Counted from the stretch's first letter, positions 53,516 through 62,954 are shown. The stretch: 64,000 nt of DNA from Cellulomonas edaphi (GCF_030362815.1 NZ_JAUCGR010000001.1:364024-428023), one strand, 5' to 3'. A program made the numbers and translations. Notes: a model not told the origin generated them from the letters alone.

Positions 53516-54334
53516 ATGGCGACGAGCGTCCACGAGCTCGGCGCCGTCCAGCTCGTCCACGTCCGCCGGTCCGGCCTTTTCATCGAGGTCTCGCGGGAGC
53601 GGGACGACTGTGCACCGGTGGTCGCCATGATGCTCGGCACACGTGCCCAGGCCTCGCGCGAGCAGTTCGGGCACCGGATCGATCAGCGCCCGGGGTCAGT
53701 CGACATGATCGAGCTCAACCACCCGCACAAGACCTGGAACCACAGCAGCCGGGACGGGTGGTGCGTGAAGATCCCCGTCGATGCGCTGATGCTGGCGCCG
53801 GCGATCGTCCGGCGCGCGCGGCCCGCGCTGGCGACGACTCCGCTGCAACGCGTCTACGCGAGCCACCTCGCGATGCTCACGCGGTCGGCGACCACACTGA
53901 CGGAAGACCCTGGCGCCGCTGACCTCGGCGGGGCCACCGTCGCCTTGTCCCGCGCGGTGATCTCCTCGGCCGCGGGGGACGTCACCCAGACCCGCGAGGC
54001 GCTCCACGACTCGTTGCTGCCGAGGGTCCAGACATTCGTCAGGGAGCACCTGCGCGACCCGGCACTCAGCCCGCAGATGATCGCCACCGCCCACCACATC
54101 TCTGTCCGGCTCCTCTACCGCGTGGCCGCGGACGCGGGTCTGCAGCTGGAGCAGTGGATCATCGACGAGCGTCTGGCGGGCGCGCGGCGAGAGCTCGCCT
54201 CGCCCGTAGGACGTCACAAGAGCATCGCGGCGGTGGCGCACCAGTGGGCGTTCTCCACGCCTGCGCACTTCAGCCGGCGCTTTCGGGCCAGGTCCGCCGT
54301 CACGCCGCGCGAGTGGCAGCGCTCGCAGCGCTGA
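53516..54334 (+). CDS. AraC-family transcriptional regulator, N-terminal part frameshifted
   Basis: The intact frame gives 272 residues with a cupin-like AraC_binding_2-type domain (ELGAVQLVHVRRSGLFIEVS) and a C-terminal AraC HTH pair (ATAHHISVRLLYRVAADAGL, then FSTPAHFSRRFRARSAVTPREW). The real start is probably GTG 53397: AAGGAG lies 5 nt before it and the frame continues VEALDTDTLPVRDRADAIIT, a normal N-terminus for this class. That frame and the main frame are offset by one missing nucleotide near 53500-53512 in a CG-rich run. A sequencing error or a true mutation would both explain this. It is followed by alpha/beta hydrolase genes that it may control. Confidence 0.75.
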   Translation: MATSVHELGAVQLVHVRRSGLFIEVSRERDDCAPVVAMMLGTRAQASREQFGHRIDQRPGSVDMIELNHPHKTWNHSSRDGWCVKIPVDALMLAPAIVRRARPALATTPLQRVYASHLAMLTRSATTLTEDPGAADLGGATVALSRAVISSAAGDVTQTREALHDSLLPRVQTFVREHLRDPALSPQMIATAHHISVRLLYRVAADAGLQLEQWIIDERLAGARRELASPVGRHKSIAAVAHQWAFSTPAHFSRRFRARSAVTPREWQRSQR

Positions 54335-54457
54335 GCCTGCGCCCGGCACGCACAGGCACGAACCGGTGCACGCAGGGAGAAGTCGGACCACTCCGCCCTG
54401 ACACGGTGGCGTCCAGGTCCGCGGGACGGACCGCCCCGACTTCGAGGAGGACCGTCG

Positions 54458-55291
54458 ATGCCCCATGTCACCGTCGCGGACGGCGCGCAGATCTTCTACA
54501 AGGACTGGGGCAGCGGCGGCACGCCGGTGATCCTCAGCCACGGCTGGCCGCTGAACGCCGACGCCTGGGACGCCGCCGCCTTGTTCCTCGCCGAGCACGG
54601 GCATCGCGTCATCGCCCACGACCGGCGCGGGCACGGCCGCTCGAGCCAAACCTGGGACGGCAACGAGATGGACACCTACGCCGACGACCTCGCCGCCCTG
54701 ATCACCCACCTCGACCTCACCGGCATCACGCTCGTGGGCCACTCCACGGGCGGCGGTGAGGCCGTGCACTACATCGGGCGGCACGGGACCTCGCGCGTGG
54801 CCGGCCTCGTGCTCGTCTCGGCCGTGCCGCCCCTCATGCTCGCATCCGACGACAACCCGGAGGGACTGCCCGTCGAGGTCTTCGACGGCATCCGGGCAGG
54901 CGAGAACGCCGACCGCTCCCAGCTGTACCGCGACCTGGCCGACGGGCCCTTCTTCGGCCACAACCGCACGAACGACGTCTCGCAGGGCGTCCGGGACGCG
55001 TTCTGGCTGCAGTCCATGGCCAGCGGCCACCGCGGCGCCTACGAGTGCATCGCGGCCTTCTCGGCCACGGACTTCCGGCCGGACCTGGCGAAGGTGGACG
55101 TCCCCACCCTCGTCATCCACGGGTCCGACGACCAGATCGTCCCGTTCGAGGTCGGCGGCAAGCGATCCGCCGCTGCGATCCCCGGCGCGACCCTCACGGT
55201 CTACGAGGGGAGCGCCCACGGCCTGCCCGACACCGAGCGCGCGCGCCTCCACACCGACCTGCTCGCCTTCATCGACTCCCTGACTGCCTGA
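54458..55291 (+). CDS. Alpha/beta hydrolase, cofactor-free haloperoxidase-like
   Basis: This 277-residue enzyme is of the non-heme chloroperoxidase/esterase branch. The nucleophile S96 lies in VGHSTGGG, the acid Asp in HGSDDQIVP and the base His in GSAHGLPDT. The N-terminal [16 protein letters not shown] and HDRRGHGRS are typical. Natural reactions are ester hydrolysis or perhydrolysis. ATG after GAGGAGG. It heads a run of three alpha/beta hydrolase genes behind an AraC gene. Confidence 0.92.
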   Translation: MPHVTVADGAQIFYKDWGSGGTPVILSHGWPLNADAWDAAALFLAEHGHRVIAHDRRGHGRSSQTWDGNEMDTYADDLAALITHLDLTGITLVGHSTGGGEAVHYIGRHGTSRVAGLVLVSAVPPLMLASDDNPEGLPVEVFDGIRAGENADRSQLYRDLADGPFFGHNRTNDVSQGVRDAFWLQSMASGHRGAYECIAAFSATDFRPDLAKVDVPTLVIHGSDDQIVPFEVGGKRSAAAIPGATLTVYEGSAHGLPDTERARLHTDLLAFIDSLTA

Positions 55292-55303
55292 GAGGACCGC
55301 CCC

Positions 55304-56116
55304 ATGACCACCATCGTGCTCGTGCATGGCCTGTGGATGACCCCCCGGAGCTGGCGCGGCTGGAAGCAGCGCTACGAGGCCCTCGGGCACACCGTCCTGG
55401 TGCCGGGCTACCCCGGCTTCGAGATCGAGGTCGAGGCCCTGCGGGAGAACCCCGACCTCATCGCCACGCTGACCGTGCCCGAGACCGTCGACCACATCGC
55501 CGCCCGGATCGAGGCTCTGCCCGAGGCGCCGATCATCATCGGGCACTCCTTCGGCGGCACCTTGACCCAGCTGCTGCTCGCCCGTGGACTGGGCTCGGCC
55601 GGCGTGGTCGTGGACTCCGCGCCGACCGAGGGCGTGCGGGTCACCCCGCTGTCACAGGCGAAGTCGTTGTTCCCGGCTCTGAAGAACCCGGCCAACTACC
55701 ACCGCGCGGTCGGCTTCACGCCCGAGGAGTTCCACTACGCGTTCGCCAACACCCTCTCGCGCGAGGAGTCCGACGCCGTGTGGCGCGAGTTCGCCATCCC
55801 CGCTCCGGGGCACTGGGTGTGGGCCTACGGACTCATCGCGAACTTCCGCCCCGGGCACCAGGAGACGTGGGTGGACTACGACGCGGACCGGGCCCCGCTG
55901 CTGTTCATCGGCGGCGAGATGGACCACATCATGCCCCCGTCGGTGAACCGGTCGAACGCGAAGCACTACGCCAAGTCGCCCGCCGTCACCGAGTACCACG
56001 AGTTCCCCGGCCGGTCGCACTGGATCTGCGCCGAACCGGGGTGGGAGGAGGTCGCCGACTTCGCCCTCGACTGGGCGCTCACGCACGCCCGCCCGACCTC
56101 GGTCCCCTCGGCGTGA
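55304..56116 (+). CDS. Alpha/beta hydrolase
   Basis: The protein has 270 residues. Nucleophile S82 lies in IIGHSFGG, the acid is likely Asp in GGEMDHIMP and the base His in FPGRSHWICAE. It starts directly TTIVLVHGLWMTPRSW, so there is no leader. It lies 12 nt after the previous hydrolase gene and belongs to the same operon. The substrate is unknown; members of this branch hydrolyse esters. Confidence 0.9.
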   Translation: MTTIVLVHGLWMTPRSWRGWKQRYEALGHTVLVPGYPGFEIEVEALRENPDLIATLTVPETVDHIAARIEALPEAPIIIGHSFGGTLTQLLLARGLGSAGVVVDSAPTEGVRVTPLSQAKSLFPALKNPANYHRAVGFTPEEFHYAFANTLSREESDAVWREFAIPAPGHWVWAYGLIANFRPGHQETWVDYDADRAPLLFIGGEMDHIMPPSVNRSNAKHYAKSPAVTEYHEFPGRSHWICAEPGWEEVADFALDWALTHARPTSVPSA

Positions 56117-56158
56117 GCCGACCGGCGACCACCCCAGGAAGCTGAATCGAGAGGAACG

Positions 56159-56996
56159 ATGATGACCCTGCTCAAGCGCAAGGGTGCCGTGGCGGCACTC
56201 GCCCTCGCGGCCGCGTTCTCCGTCGCCGTGCTCGGCGGGGTGCTCCCCGCGTCCGCCTCCGCACCGGCGGCGCAGATCCAGACCACCAAGGCGGCCAAGC
56301 CCACCGTCGTCCTGGTGCACGGCGCGTTCGCCGACTCCAGCGGCTGGAACCGGGTCGCCACCGGACTCCGGAAGCACGGCTTCCCCGTCCTCGCCTTCTC
56401 GAACCCCCTGCGGGGACCGCTGTAGGACGGCGACTACCTGCGGCAGTTCCTGAGCACCGTCGACGGTCCCGTCGTCCTGGTGGGGCACTCCTACGGCGGG
56501 GCCGTCATCACCAACGCCGCGACGGGCAACCCGCACGTCAAGTCCCTCGTCTACATCGCCGCCTACGCCCTGGACGAAGGTGAGTCGGTCCAGGCAGCCA
56601 ACTCCCTCGGCGGCGGTCACGCGGAGGTGACCGACCACCTGGTCACCCGGCCGTTCCCCGGAGCCGGACCGGGCGACGCGGACGCGTACATCGACCCGGT
56701 GTTCTTCCCGCAGCTGTTCGCGGGAGACGTGCCGAAGGCCCTCGCTCGGAACATGGCCGCCTCCCAGCGGCCGGGGTCGTACGCGTCGCTCGTCACCCCG
56801 TCGGGGCCGGCAGCGTGGCGCACGATCCCGAGCTGGTACATGGTCGCCAAGCAGGACAGGATCATCCCTCCGCAGGCCGAAGCGCGTCATGGCCACCCGC
56901 GCCGGGGCGCACACCGTCGAGATCAACAGCTCGCACGTCCCGATGATCAGCCACCCCCTCGCCGTCATCGCGCTGATCCGGGCGGCGGCGAAGTAG
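56159..56996 (+). pseudogene. Secreted alpha/beta hydrolase, broken by a nonsense codon and a frameshift
   Basis: The first 88 codons encode a signal peptide (MMTLLKRKGAVAALALAAAF) and TVVLVHGAFADSSGWNRVA. An in-frame TAG at 56423-56425 then interrupts the frame. The same frame continues with VVLVGHSYGGAVITNAATGN and on to IPPQAEA. There an extra A in GCCGAAGCGC (about 56877-56886) shifts the frame; the intended end RVMATRAGAHTVEINSSHV continues in the other frame to TAG 56994-56996. Correcting both gives a full-length secreted hydrolase of about 278 residues. It is unlikely to be functional as written. Confidence 0.82.
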
Positions 56997-57066
56997 CGCG
57001 GACCATGTCCACCGGTGCGAGGTGCGTGGCTTCCGGCACACCTCGCACCGGTGCCACCATCGGCAG

Positions 57067-57501
57067 GTGGAGACGAGCCTCGCTGCCGGGTACGCGCTGC
57101 GTGCGGAGCCCCCTCCGGTCGACGACTACGTGCACCTGAGGACGGCGGCCGGCCTCCGGCCCAAGTCGACGGCCGAAGCGCGGGCAGCCCTCCGCGGAAG
57201 CTGGTCGTGCTGCCACGTCGTGACGGCCGCCGGCGCGACCGTGGCGATGGGCCGGGTGATCGGCGACGGTGGCTGGTACTTCCTTGTCGCCGACATGGCC
57301 ACCGAGCCGGTCCACCAGCGGCGCGGGCTAGGCAGCGTGGTCCTGGCGCACCTGCTCGCGGATATCCGCCAGCGGGCGCCTGGCGAGCCGTACGTGACCC
57401 TCACCGCCGACGACGCTGGGCGGCGGCTGTATGCGCAGGCGGGATTCACGCCCTTCACCGCCGACCAGACGGGGATGCAGCTGGTCCTGCGCCGGGGGTA
57501 G
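57067..57501 (+). CDS. GNAT-family N-acetyltransferase (copy 2)
   Basis: This 144-residue acetyltransferase is closely related to the GNAT at 26998-27417. The acetyl-CoA motif is VHQRRGLGSVVLAHLLADI, after VAMGRVIGDGGWYFLVADM. I chose the GTG at 57067 because the protein then aligns in length with copy 1; an upstream ATG would add a Cys/His/Arg-rich, unrelated extension. The acceptor is unknown. Confidence 0.85.
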   Translation: METSLAAGYALRAEPPPVDDYVHLRTAAGLRPKSTAEARAALRGSWSCCHVVTAAGATVAMGRVIGDGGWYFLVADMATEPVHQRRGLGSVVLAHLLADIRQRAPGEPYVTLTADDAGRRLYAQAGFTPFTADQTGMQLVLRRG

Positions 57502-57522
57502 GCGCTCGCCGTCTCCGTCGCG

Positions 57523-58275
57523 TCAGTCCGGCTCGCAGATGCAGAGCTGCACCGCAGAGTCCGCCGTGAACGGTCCACCGGACCAGTCGCCGAGGCGCTC
57601 GACGAGCCGGAGCCCACCCCGCGAGACCAACAGCGGCAGCTCTTGCGGGAAGATGCTCCTGATCTCCAGCGGCAGGACGGTGAAGTCCGCCTCGGACTCG
57701 GTCGAGAAGTACCACGTCCCGCGGGTGACCTGCGCGGCCGCGTCGTACGTCTCCGCGACGTCTACGTGCACGGCACCACGACCGGGGTCGACGAACGACA
57801 GCGCGTCACGCCTGCGTCGGACTCCGTCGGCCTGGGCGAGCATGCGCACGCTTGGGTTGAACACGTCGAAGACGAGCTGTCCTCCGGGAGCCAGATGCCG
57901 TCGCACCGACCGGAAGCAGCCGACCAGGTCCTGCGCGTCGTGCAGGTGGAGCAGCGAGTTGGCCGCGACGATCACCAGGTCGAACGTGCGGGCGAGATCA
58001 AACTGCCGCATGTCGCCGTGCACCCAGTCCACGTCCACGCCGAGCTCGTCCGCCTTGCGCCGAGCCTCGGCAAGCATGTCCGTCGAGAGGTCCAGGCCCA
58101 CGCTCGGGTGGCTGTCGGACGCGATGGGGATCAGCTTGTTGCCGGTGCCGCACCCGAGCTCCAGAACCGATCCGCCGCGCCGATCGGCCGCGGCCCGGTA
58201 GAAGTCGACAGCCGGCTTCCCGCTCGCGAACAACCGGTCGTACAGCCCCGCGTCCGAGTAGAAGGGTTCGCCCAC
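57523..58275 (-). CDS. SAM-dependent class I methyltransferase
   Basis: This 250-residue enzyme has motif I VLELGCGTGNKLIP and motif II VGLDLSTDMLAEA. Further on come GDMRQFDLARTFDLVIVAAN and HLAPGGQLVFDVFNP. Substrate unknown. The Shine-Dalgarno AGGAGG (58285-58290) is 9 nt before GTG 58275 but directly touches an upstream ATG at 58284, so the GTG is the better start. Confidence 0.88.
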   Translation of the reverse strand: MGEPFYSDAGLYDRLFASGKPAVDFYRAAADRRGGSVLELGCGTGNKLIPIASDSHPSVGLDLSTDMLAEARRKADELGVDVDWVHGDMRQFDLARTFDLVIVAANSLLHLHDAQDLVGCFRSVRRHLAPGGQLVFDVFNPSVRMLAQADGVRRRRDALSFVDPGRGAVHVDVAETYDAAAQVTRGTWYFSTESEADFTVLPLEIRSIFPQELPLLVSRGGLRLVERLGDWSGGPFTADSAVQLCICEPD

Positions 58276-58526
58276 GGAGCGCATCCTCCTACGAGCCGCG
58301 GTGGGACGCCGCCATAAATCGGGGCCGTGGACGACGACCGCGCGGAGTGGACCGTCACGACGCACGACTGGTCGGCGGACCTGGACCGGGCGCACCTCGC
58401 CGCGACACATGGATCCGGGGTGCCCTGGCCGCCCCGGCATCAGCGACCCCAGCCTCGCACCTCGAGCTTCGCCGGCCTCGTGGACGATGATGAGGACGCC
58501 TGAGGACACCGAGCCGAGGAGATGCC

Positions 58527-59429
58527 ATGCCCGCCGTCACCGTCGCCGTGCCCGGGCCCGACGCCGTGGTGGACGTCGTCGACGTCCCGGTCGTGGAACC
58601 CGGACCCCGGCAGGTGCGCGTCCGCGTCGAGGCCGCCCCGGTGACCGCCACCGACGTGTCCGCACTGCGGGGGCGCCTCCCCCTGCGGCCCGCCGACCGG
58701 TACGTGCTGGGCTGGAGCCTGGCTGGTGTCGTCGATGCGGTCGGCGCCGACGTCAACGACCTGGAGCCGGGCGACCCCGTGCTCGCGATGTCCGACTGGT
58801 TCGAGACGCTCACGGGTACGCAGGCCTCCTCCGTCGTCCTTCCCCGGACGTCCGTCGGCCGGCGTCCCGCGGCCCTCGGGCCCGCCGAGGCATCCGTCGT
58901 CGCGCTCAACGCGCTGAGCGCCGCCCGGGCCCTCGACCTCCTCGACCTGCCCGTCGGCGCGACGCTCGCCGTCACCGGCGCCGCGGGGAGCGTCGGCGGG
59001 TTCGCGATCGAGCTGGCCCGGCACCGCGGCCTCGACGTCCTGGCCGTCGCGCGGGAGGCAGACCGCGCGTTCGTCGAACGGACGGGCGCCACGCTCGCGG
59101 TCCGCGGCACCGCCCTCGACGCGCTGCAGGCGGACGGCCTCCTCGACTCCGCGGTGCTCGGTGCGCCGGCTCTTGCCGCGGTCCGTGACGGTGGCGCGTT
59201 CGTCGCGGTCACCCGTCCGGCGACCCCCGCACCCGAGCGTGGCATCCGTGTCACCACCTTGGCCGTCGTCAGCGACGCGGCCGCGACCGAAGCGCTCGCC
59301 GTCCTCGCCGCCGACGGCACCATCACTCCGCGGGTGGCCGCCACCTATCCGCTCCGGGATGCCTCCGCCGCGTACGCCGAGGTCGAGGGCGGCACCGGCC
59401 GCCGAGGTGGCGTCGTGCTCGTGCCCTGA
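58527..59429 (+). CDS. NADP-dependent oxidoreductase, MDR superfamily, zinc-free
   Basis: This is a 300-residue quinone-reductase-like enzyme. A GroES-like N-terminal domain (GPRQVRVRVEAAPVTATDVS) is followed by a Rossmann domain with VTGAAGSVGGFAIEL at about 150-164. The Cys ligands of zinc alcohol dehydrogenases are absent. It may reduce quinones or enones with NADPH. The Shine-Dalgarno is GAGGAG before ATG 58527. Divergent from the methyltransferase gene. Confidence 0.9.
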   Translation: MPAVTVAVPGPDAVVDVVDVPVVEPGPRQVRVRVEAAPVTATDVSALRGRLPLRPADRYVLGWSLAGVVDAVGADVNDLEPGDPVLAMSDWFETLTGTQASSVVLPRTSVGRRPAALGPAEASVVALNALSAARALDLLDLPVGATLAVTGAAGSVGGFAIELARHRGLDVLAVAREADRAFVERTGATLAVRGTALDALQADGLLDSAVLGAPALAAVRDGGAFVAVTRPATPAPERGIRVTTLAVVSDAAATEALAVLAADGTITPRVAATYPLRDASAAYAEVEGGTGRRGGVVLVP

Positions 59430-59552
59430 AGCCCTTGCCGACAGGCCCGGCACCCGTGCACGAGCGCGACGCGGGCCCGGTGCGCGGCGACCTCGCGCGG
59501 CTCAAGCAGGTGCCCGAGGCTCGCTGACCACGCCGAGTCCTAGGCTTCCGCC

Positions 59553-60152
59553 ATGTCGATGGACCACTCCGAAGCCGTGTTCTTCGAGGACGATTCGGCG
59601 TTCGAGGCGTGGCTCGTCGAGAATGCGGCGACCGCCACGCACCTCTGGGTTCGCATGGCCAAGAAGCGCACCGGCGTCACGTCCATCAACTGGACGACCG
59701 CGGTCGACGTCGCGCTCTGCTTCGGCTGGATCGATGGCATCTCCCGCCGGGTCGACGACGAGTGGTACGTGCAACGGTTCACCCCTCGGCGGCCGAAGAG
59801 TCTCTGGTCCAAGATCAACCGCGAGCGCGTCGAGCGCCTCACATCAGTAGGGGGGATGCGCCCCGAGGGCCTGGCCGAGGTGGAGAGAGCGAAAGCGGAT
59901 GGCCGCTGGGAAGCCGCCTACGACAGCCCGTCGACCGCAGCGGTACCCGACGACCTCGCCGCCGCCCTGGCCGCGGCCGGCCTCACGGCGGTCTTCGCAG
60001 CGCTGGACGGCCGCAACCGGTTCGCCGTCCTGAACCGCATCCAGACGGCGGTGCGCCCAGAGACCCGCGCACGGCGCATCGCACAGCTCACCGAGGCCCT
60101 CGCCCAGGGCAAGACGCCGTACCCGGCGCCGACGGCCAAGTCCGGGAGGTAG
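59553..60152 (+). CDS. YdeI/OmpD-associated family protein
   Basis: This 199-residue protein has the family pattern SAFEAWLVENAATATHLWVR followed by VDVALCFGWIDGISRRVDDE, then QRFTPRRPKSLWSKIN and a C-terminal helical domain ending RIAQLTEALAQGKTPY. Homologues in other bacteria have been linked to bacteriocin or polymyxin tolerance, but the biochemical role is unclear. ATG at 59553; another ATG six nt later is equally possible. Confidence 0.88.
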   Translation: MSMDHSEAVFFEDDSAFEAWLVENAATATHLWVRMAKKRTGVTSINWTTAVDVALCFGWIDGISRRVDDEWYVQRFTPRRPKSLWSKINRERVERLTSVGGMRPEGLAEVERAKADGRWEAAYDSPSTAAVPDDLAAALAAAGLTAVFAALDGRNRFAVLNRIQTAVRPETRARRIAQLTEALAQGKTPYPAPTAKSGR

Positions 60153-60290
60153 GGGCCGGGGTGGCGCGCGCACTCCCGAAGGAAACTGCGTCGACGGGTT
60201 CAACGACGCCCCCTGCAGGTCCCGAGGCGCGGCTCGACCCGGAAGCGCGGCTCGCCTGCTCGGCGTGGGGCTTCGTGGGCTTCGTGGGCT

Positions 60291-60740
60291 TCACAGCGGA
60301 GCGGGTGGTTCCTCCCCGACACCTGCCCAGCGCTGGATCCGCGGGATGAGCACTCCGGGCGCCTTGTTCAGGCGCGGCAGCTTGCTGGCCGCCTCGTCGG
60401 CTAGCTCGATGATGACGAACTGGGACCAGGTTGGCCGGTGCGGCATGTCCCCGTTGACCGCTCGGATGTCGGACCGCCGGACGGTGGTGGTGGACGAGCG
60501 CTGTTCGAGCAGCAGAGCGTCGTCCGTCAGCACCAGAGTCACCATCCGCATCGCGCGGACGATGAGGACCCCGCCAAGACCCGCCACGCTCGCGGACCCG
60601 ATGCCGAGCATGAGCGCGAAGCCGGCGTCGTCCCCGGCGATGGCTCTCACTGTCCAGTACACCGCTTGGACGGCGCAGAGGATGAGCAGCGCGTACTGCC
60701 CCGCGGTGGGTTTCGGTGTCTGCGCGAGGACGTCACGCAT
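60291..60740 (-). CDS. Small membrane protein with PH-like domain
   Basis: This 149-residue protein has two N-terminal helices (about 15-31 and 39-62). A soluble C-terminal part follows with LVLTDDALLLEQRSSTTTVR and RSDIRAVNG, as in bacterial PH-like bPH domains of many small membrane proteins. I infer the domain from this strand pattern. Function unknown. It converges on the YdeI-like gene. Confidence 0.6.
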   Translation of the reverse strand: MRDVLAQTPKPTAGQYALLILCAVQAVYWTVRAIAGDDAGFALMLGIGSASVAGLGGVLIVRAMRMVTLVLTDDALLLEQRSSTTTVRRSDIRAVNGDMPHRPTWSQFVIIELADEAASKLPRLNKAPGVLIPRIQRWAGVGEEPPAPL

Positions 60741-60947
60741 CGGGTCGACCCTTCGAGTGAGGTGGTTCGCGGCGGGAGCGCCCGGACTCTGCCCTCGGCG
60801 CGCGCGGCCGACGAGCTTGAACGGCCAGCATGCACCGAGCCGCGGGTCATGCCACAGGGCTGGCGATGCACAGCTCCTCTCCCGGGACCGTCGCACCACC
60901 CGGGGGCGCTCGGTTGATCGGGCGCTGCGGCCGCCCGACCGGGCAGG

Positions 60948-61607
60948 ATGTCCCGCGTGAGCACGGCGAGCGTCAACAGGCAGCGACGCGTGGCAGCGGC
61001 CAAGCGGCGCGCCGAGCAGGAATCAGCGGCGCAGCGAGCGCGGCAGTTCGGCATCCAGTACGCCGAGCAGATGGAGCGTCAGCGGGACGCGCAGGCACGG
61101 AGGCGTCGACGCACCGCCTTGCTGATCCTCGCTGGTTCGCTCGTCCTGGCGCTCGTCGTCGCTGCGGCCGCCGCGCGGATCGCGTCCGGGTACTCGGGTA
61201 CAGAGCTGCGCTACATGATCGGCATCGCGGGCAAGTACTCGCACAAGACGATCTACCGGTATGTCGCAACCGAGGACGTGTGGCGGTTCGCGCGGGCGGT
61301 CCAGCTCGTGCCCGCCGCGCTCGCAGAGATCTCGGTGCTGCTCATGTGGATCCGTCCGCCACGCGGCTTCATCTCCTACGCGGCCTTGCCGTCGTGGATC
61401 GGTGCGGCCATCGCGCCCGGTCTGGCGATCAGTGTGCTGCTGGGTTTCGCCGCCGACGCCGCCGGGGACGGGCGCGACGACTTCCGGCCGGCGATGGCTG
61501 CCGTCGCGCCCGAAGGCCTACCCATCGTGGGCTTCTTCGCGGTGGTCGTCGTGTGGGCGTTCGTCGACAAGCATCGCAGGGAGAGCAGACGCACCCGAGT
61601 GAGGTGA
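60948..61607 (+). CDS. Membrane protein with an N-terminal charged helix, unknown function
   Basis: This 219-residue protein starts with about 55 residues of Arg, Ala, Gln and Glu (RVAAAKRRAEQESAAQRARQ) likely to form a coiled coil. Predicted helices follow at about 57-75, 115-133, 140-160 and 185-202. I do not recognise a family. It may bind nucleic acid or another protein through the basic N-terminus. The upstream gene is divergent, so it probably has its own promoter. Confidence 0.6.
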   Translation: MSRVSTASVNRQRRVAAAKRRAEQESAAQRARQFGIQYAEQMERQRDAQARRRRRTALLILAGSLVLALVVAAAAARIASGYSGTELRYMIGIAGKYSHKTIYRYVATEDVWRFARAVQLVPAALAEISVLLMWIRPPRGFISYAALPSWIGAAIAPGLAISVLLGFAADAAGDGRDDFRPAMAAVAPEGLPIVGFFAVVVVWAFVDKHRRESRRTRVR

Positions 61608-61821
61608 CGCGGCAAAGCCGGAATGCGCGTTGGCGGTGGAGGCCACCGCATCCGGCGCTCCGATCGCCATCGCCGGTGCCCGCGAGCGGTGGCTACCGCC
61701 TCTGGGATGCGGGCCGCGGGCTCGCAGCGCACGCTGAGAGCCGGACCTGGTCCGGGGCCGCTCCCGCAGCAGACGGGTGCCCGGTCCCGGTGCCACCGAC
61801 GGTGGTCCAGGGAGGCCCAGC

Positions 61822-62049
61822 ATGTCGAGTCCCGATCCCGATCCGGCCACCACGCCTGGCCTCGAGCCCGGCGGGGGCGTCCCAGTCGGGCACACGCCTC
61901 CGGGCGAGGCGAGCACGACCGAAGGGCTGTCCACGCGGCAACCCAGAGCGCGCGGAGGCGGGGGCAACGGGCTCGCCCTCGTGCTCATCGGCATCGTGCT
62001 GGCGCTCGTCGTGCTGTTCGGGGTCGGATACGTCGTCGGGCTCTTCTAG
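61822..62049 (+). CDS. Small single-pass membrane protein (DUF6480-like)
   Basis: This 75-residue protein has an acidic Pro/Gly-rich head (SSPDPDPATTPGLEPGGGVP), a basic stop region RQPRARGGGG and one C-terminal helix (NGLALVLIGIVLALVVLFGV). The DPDPxxTPGLEPGGGVP pattern matches actinobacterial DUF6480 proteins as I recall them. GGAGG Shine-Dalgarno before the ATG. Function unknown. Confidence 0.75.
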   Translation: MSSPDPDPATTPGLEPGGGVPVGHTPPGEASTTEGLSTRQPRARGGGGNGLALVLIGIVLALVVLFGVGYVVGLF

Positions 62050-62159
62050 AACGCCTCAGCGCTCGCACGACGCCCGCCGCTGCTTCGCCGTCTGGTCGCG
62101 GATGTCAGTGGGCGCGAGAACGATGGAGGCAACCGGACTGGACCGACGGGGAGCACCTC

Positions 62160-62954
62160 ATGGCAGCCTTCACCCACTCCGACGACCTGCAGGGGTCGAC
62201 CTTCGTCGGCACGAACCTGCGCGGCGCCCGGTTCGTCGAGTCGGACCTGTCCGGCGTCGTGATGCGCGGGGTCGAGGTGGCCCACGGGGACATCGACGCG
62301 CCCTGGCTGCCCCATGGTGACTACTTCCGCGTCAACGGGGTCGACGTCATCCCCTACGTCGAGGCAGAGCTCAACCGACGCTTCCCCGGGCGGTCGCAGC
62401 GCCGGGCGGCGGACCCCGACGGGTTGCGCGCGGCGTGGGCCGTGCTCGAGCAGACCTGGGCCGCCACGCTGGACCGGGCCGCGGCGATGCCGGAAGGAAC
62501 GGTGGACGTCTCCGTCGACGGGGAGTGGACTTTCGCGCAGACGCTCCGGCACCTGGTCCTCGCCACGGACACCTGGCTGGGCAAGGCGATCCTGGGGCTC
62601 GACCAGCCCTTCCACCCGCTCGGTCAGCTGGACGTGGGCACAGCGGCCGACGACGTCGACCTGTCGGTCTTCACGACGGAGGCGCCGTCCTACGACGAGG
62701 TGCTTGCTGCCCGTGCGAACCGGGTTGGGATGGTCCGCGACTTCCTCGCCGGCCTGACCGCGGAGCAGGTGGCCGAGGAGCGCAGGAACCCGCACGCGCC
62801 GCAGTACCCGGAGACCGTCCGCTCCTGCCTGCACACCATCCTCGAGGAGGAGTGGGAGCACCATCGCTTCGCGGTCCGCGACCTCGACGCCATTCAGCTC
62901 GGCGCCGCCGGGCCAGTGCCAGCCTCGGGTAAGCCGGCCGAATCCGAAAGTTGA
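62160..62954 (+). CDS. DinB-family protein with an N-terminal pentapeptide-like segment
   Basis: This is a 264-residue protein. Residues 8-50 read as pentapeptide-like repeats (LQGSTFVGTNLRGARFVESD, then LSGVVMRGVEV). From about 85 a DinB-type four-helix bundle follows, with the metal-type histidines in LRHLVLATDTWLGK and WEHHRFAVRDLD. DinB proteins include thiol transferases and metal-dependent hydrolases. The Shine-Dalgarno GGGGAG precedes ATG 62160. Fusion of these two modules is of note; function unknown. Confidence 0.8.
   Translation: MAAFTHSDDLQGSTFVGTNLRGARFVESDLSGVVMRGVEVAHGDIDAPWLPHGDYFRVNGVDVIPYVEAELNRRFPGRSQRRAADPDGLRAAWAVLEQTWAATLDRAAAMPEGTVDVSVDGEWTFAQTLRHLVLATDTWLGKAILGLDQPFHPLGQLDVGTAADDVDLSVFTTEAPSYDEVLAARANRVGMVRDFLAGLTAEQVAEERRNPHAPQYPETVRSCLHTILEEEWEHHRFAVRDLDAIQLGAAGPVPASGKPAESES

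Noticed and set aside
53490-53520. Programmed -1 ribosomal frameshift in the AraC gene
   Set aside because: No slippery heptamer or downstream pseudoknot is evident, and a nearby hydrolase gene has similar unprogrammed lesions.
59456-59526. Short GTG frame (23 codons) after the MDR oxidoreductase gene
   Set aside because: Too short, no Shine-Dalgarno and no recognisable motif.
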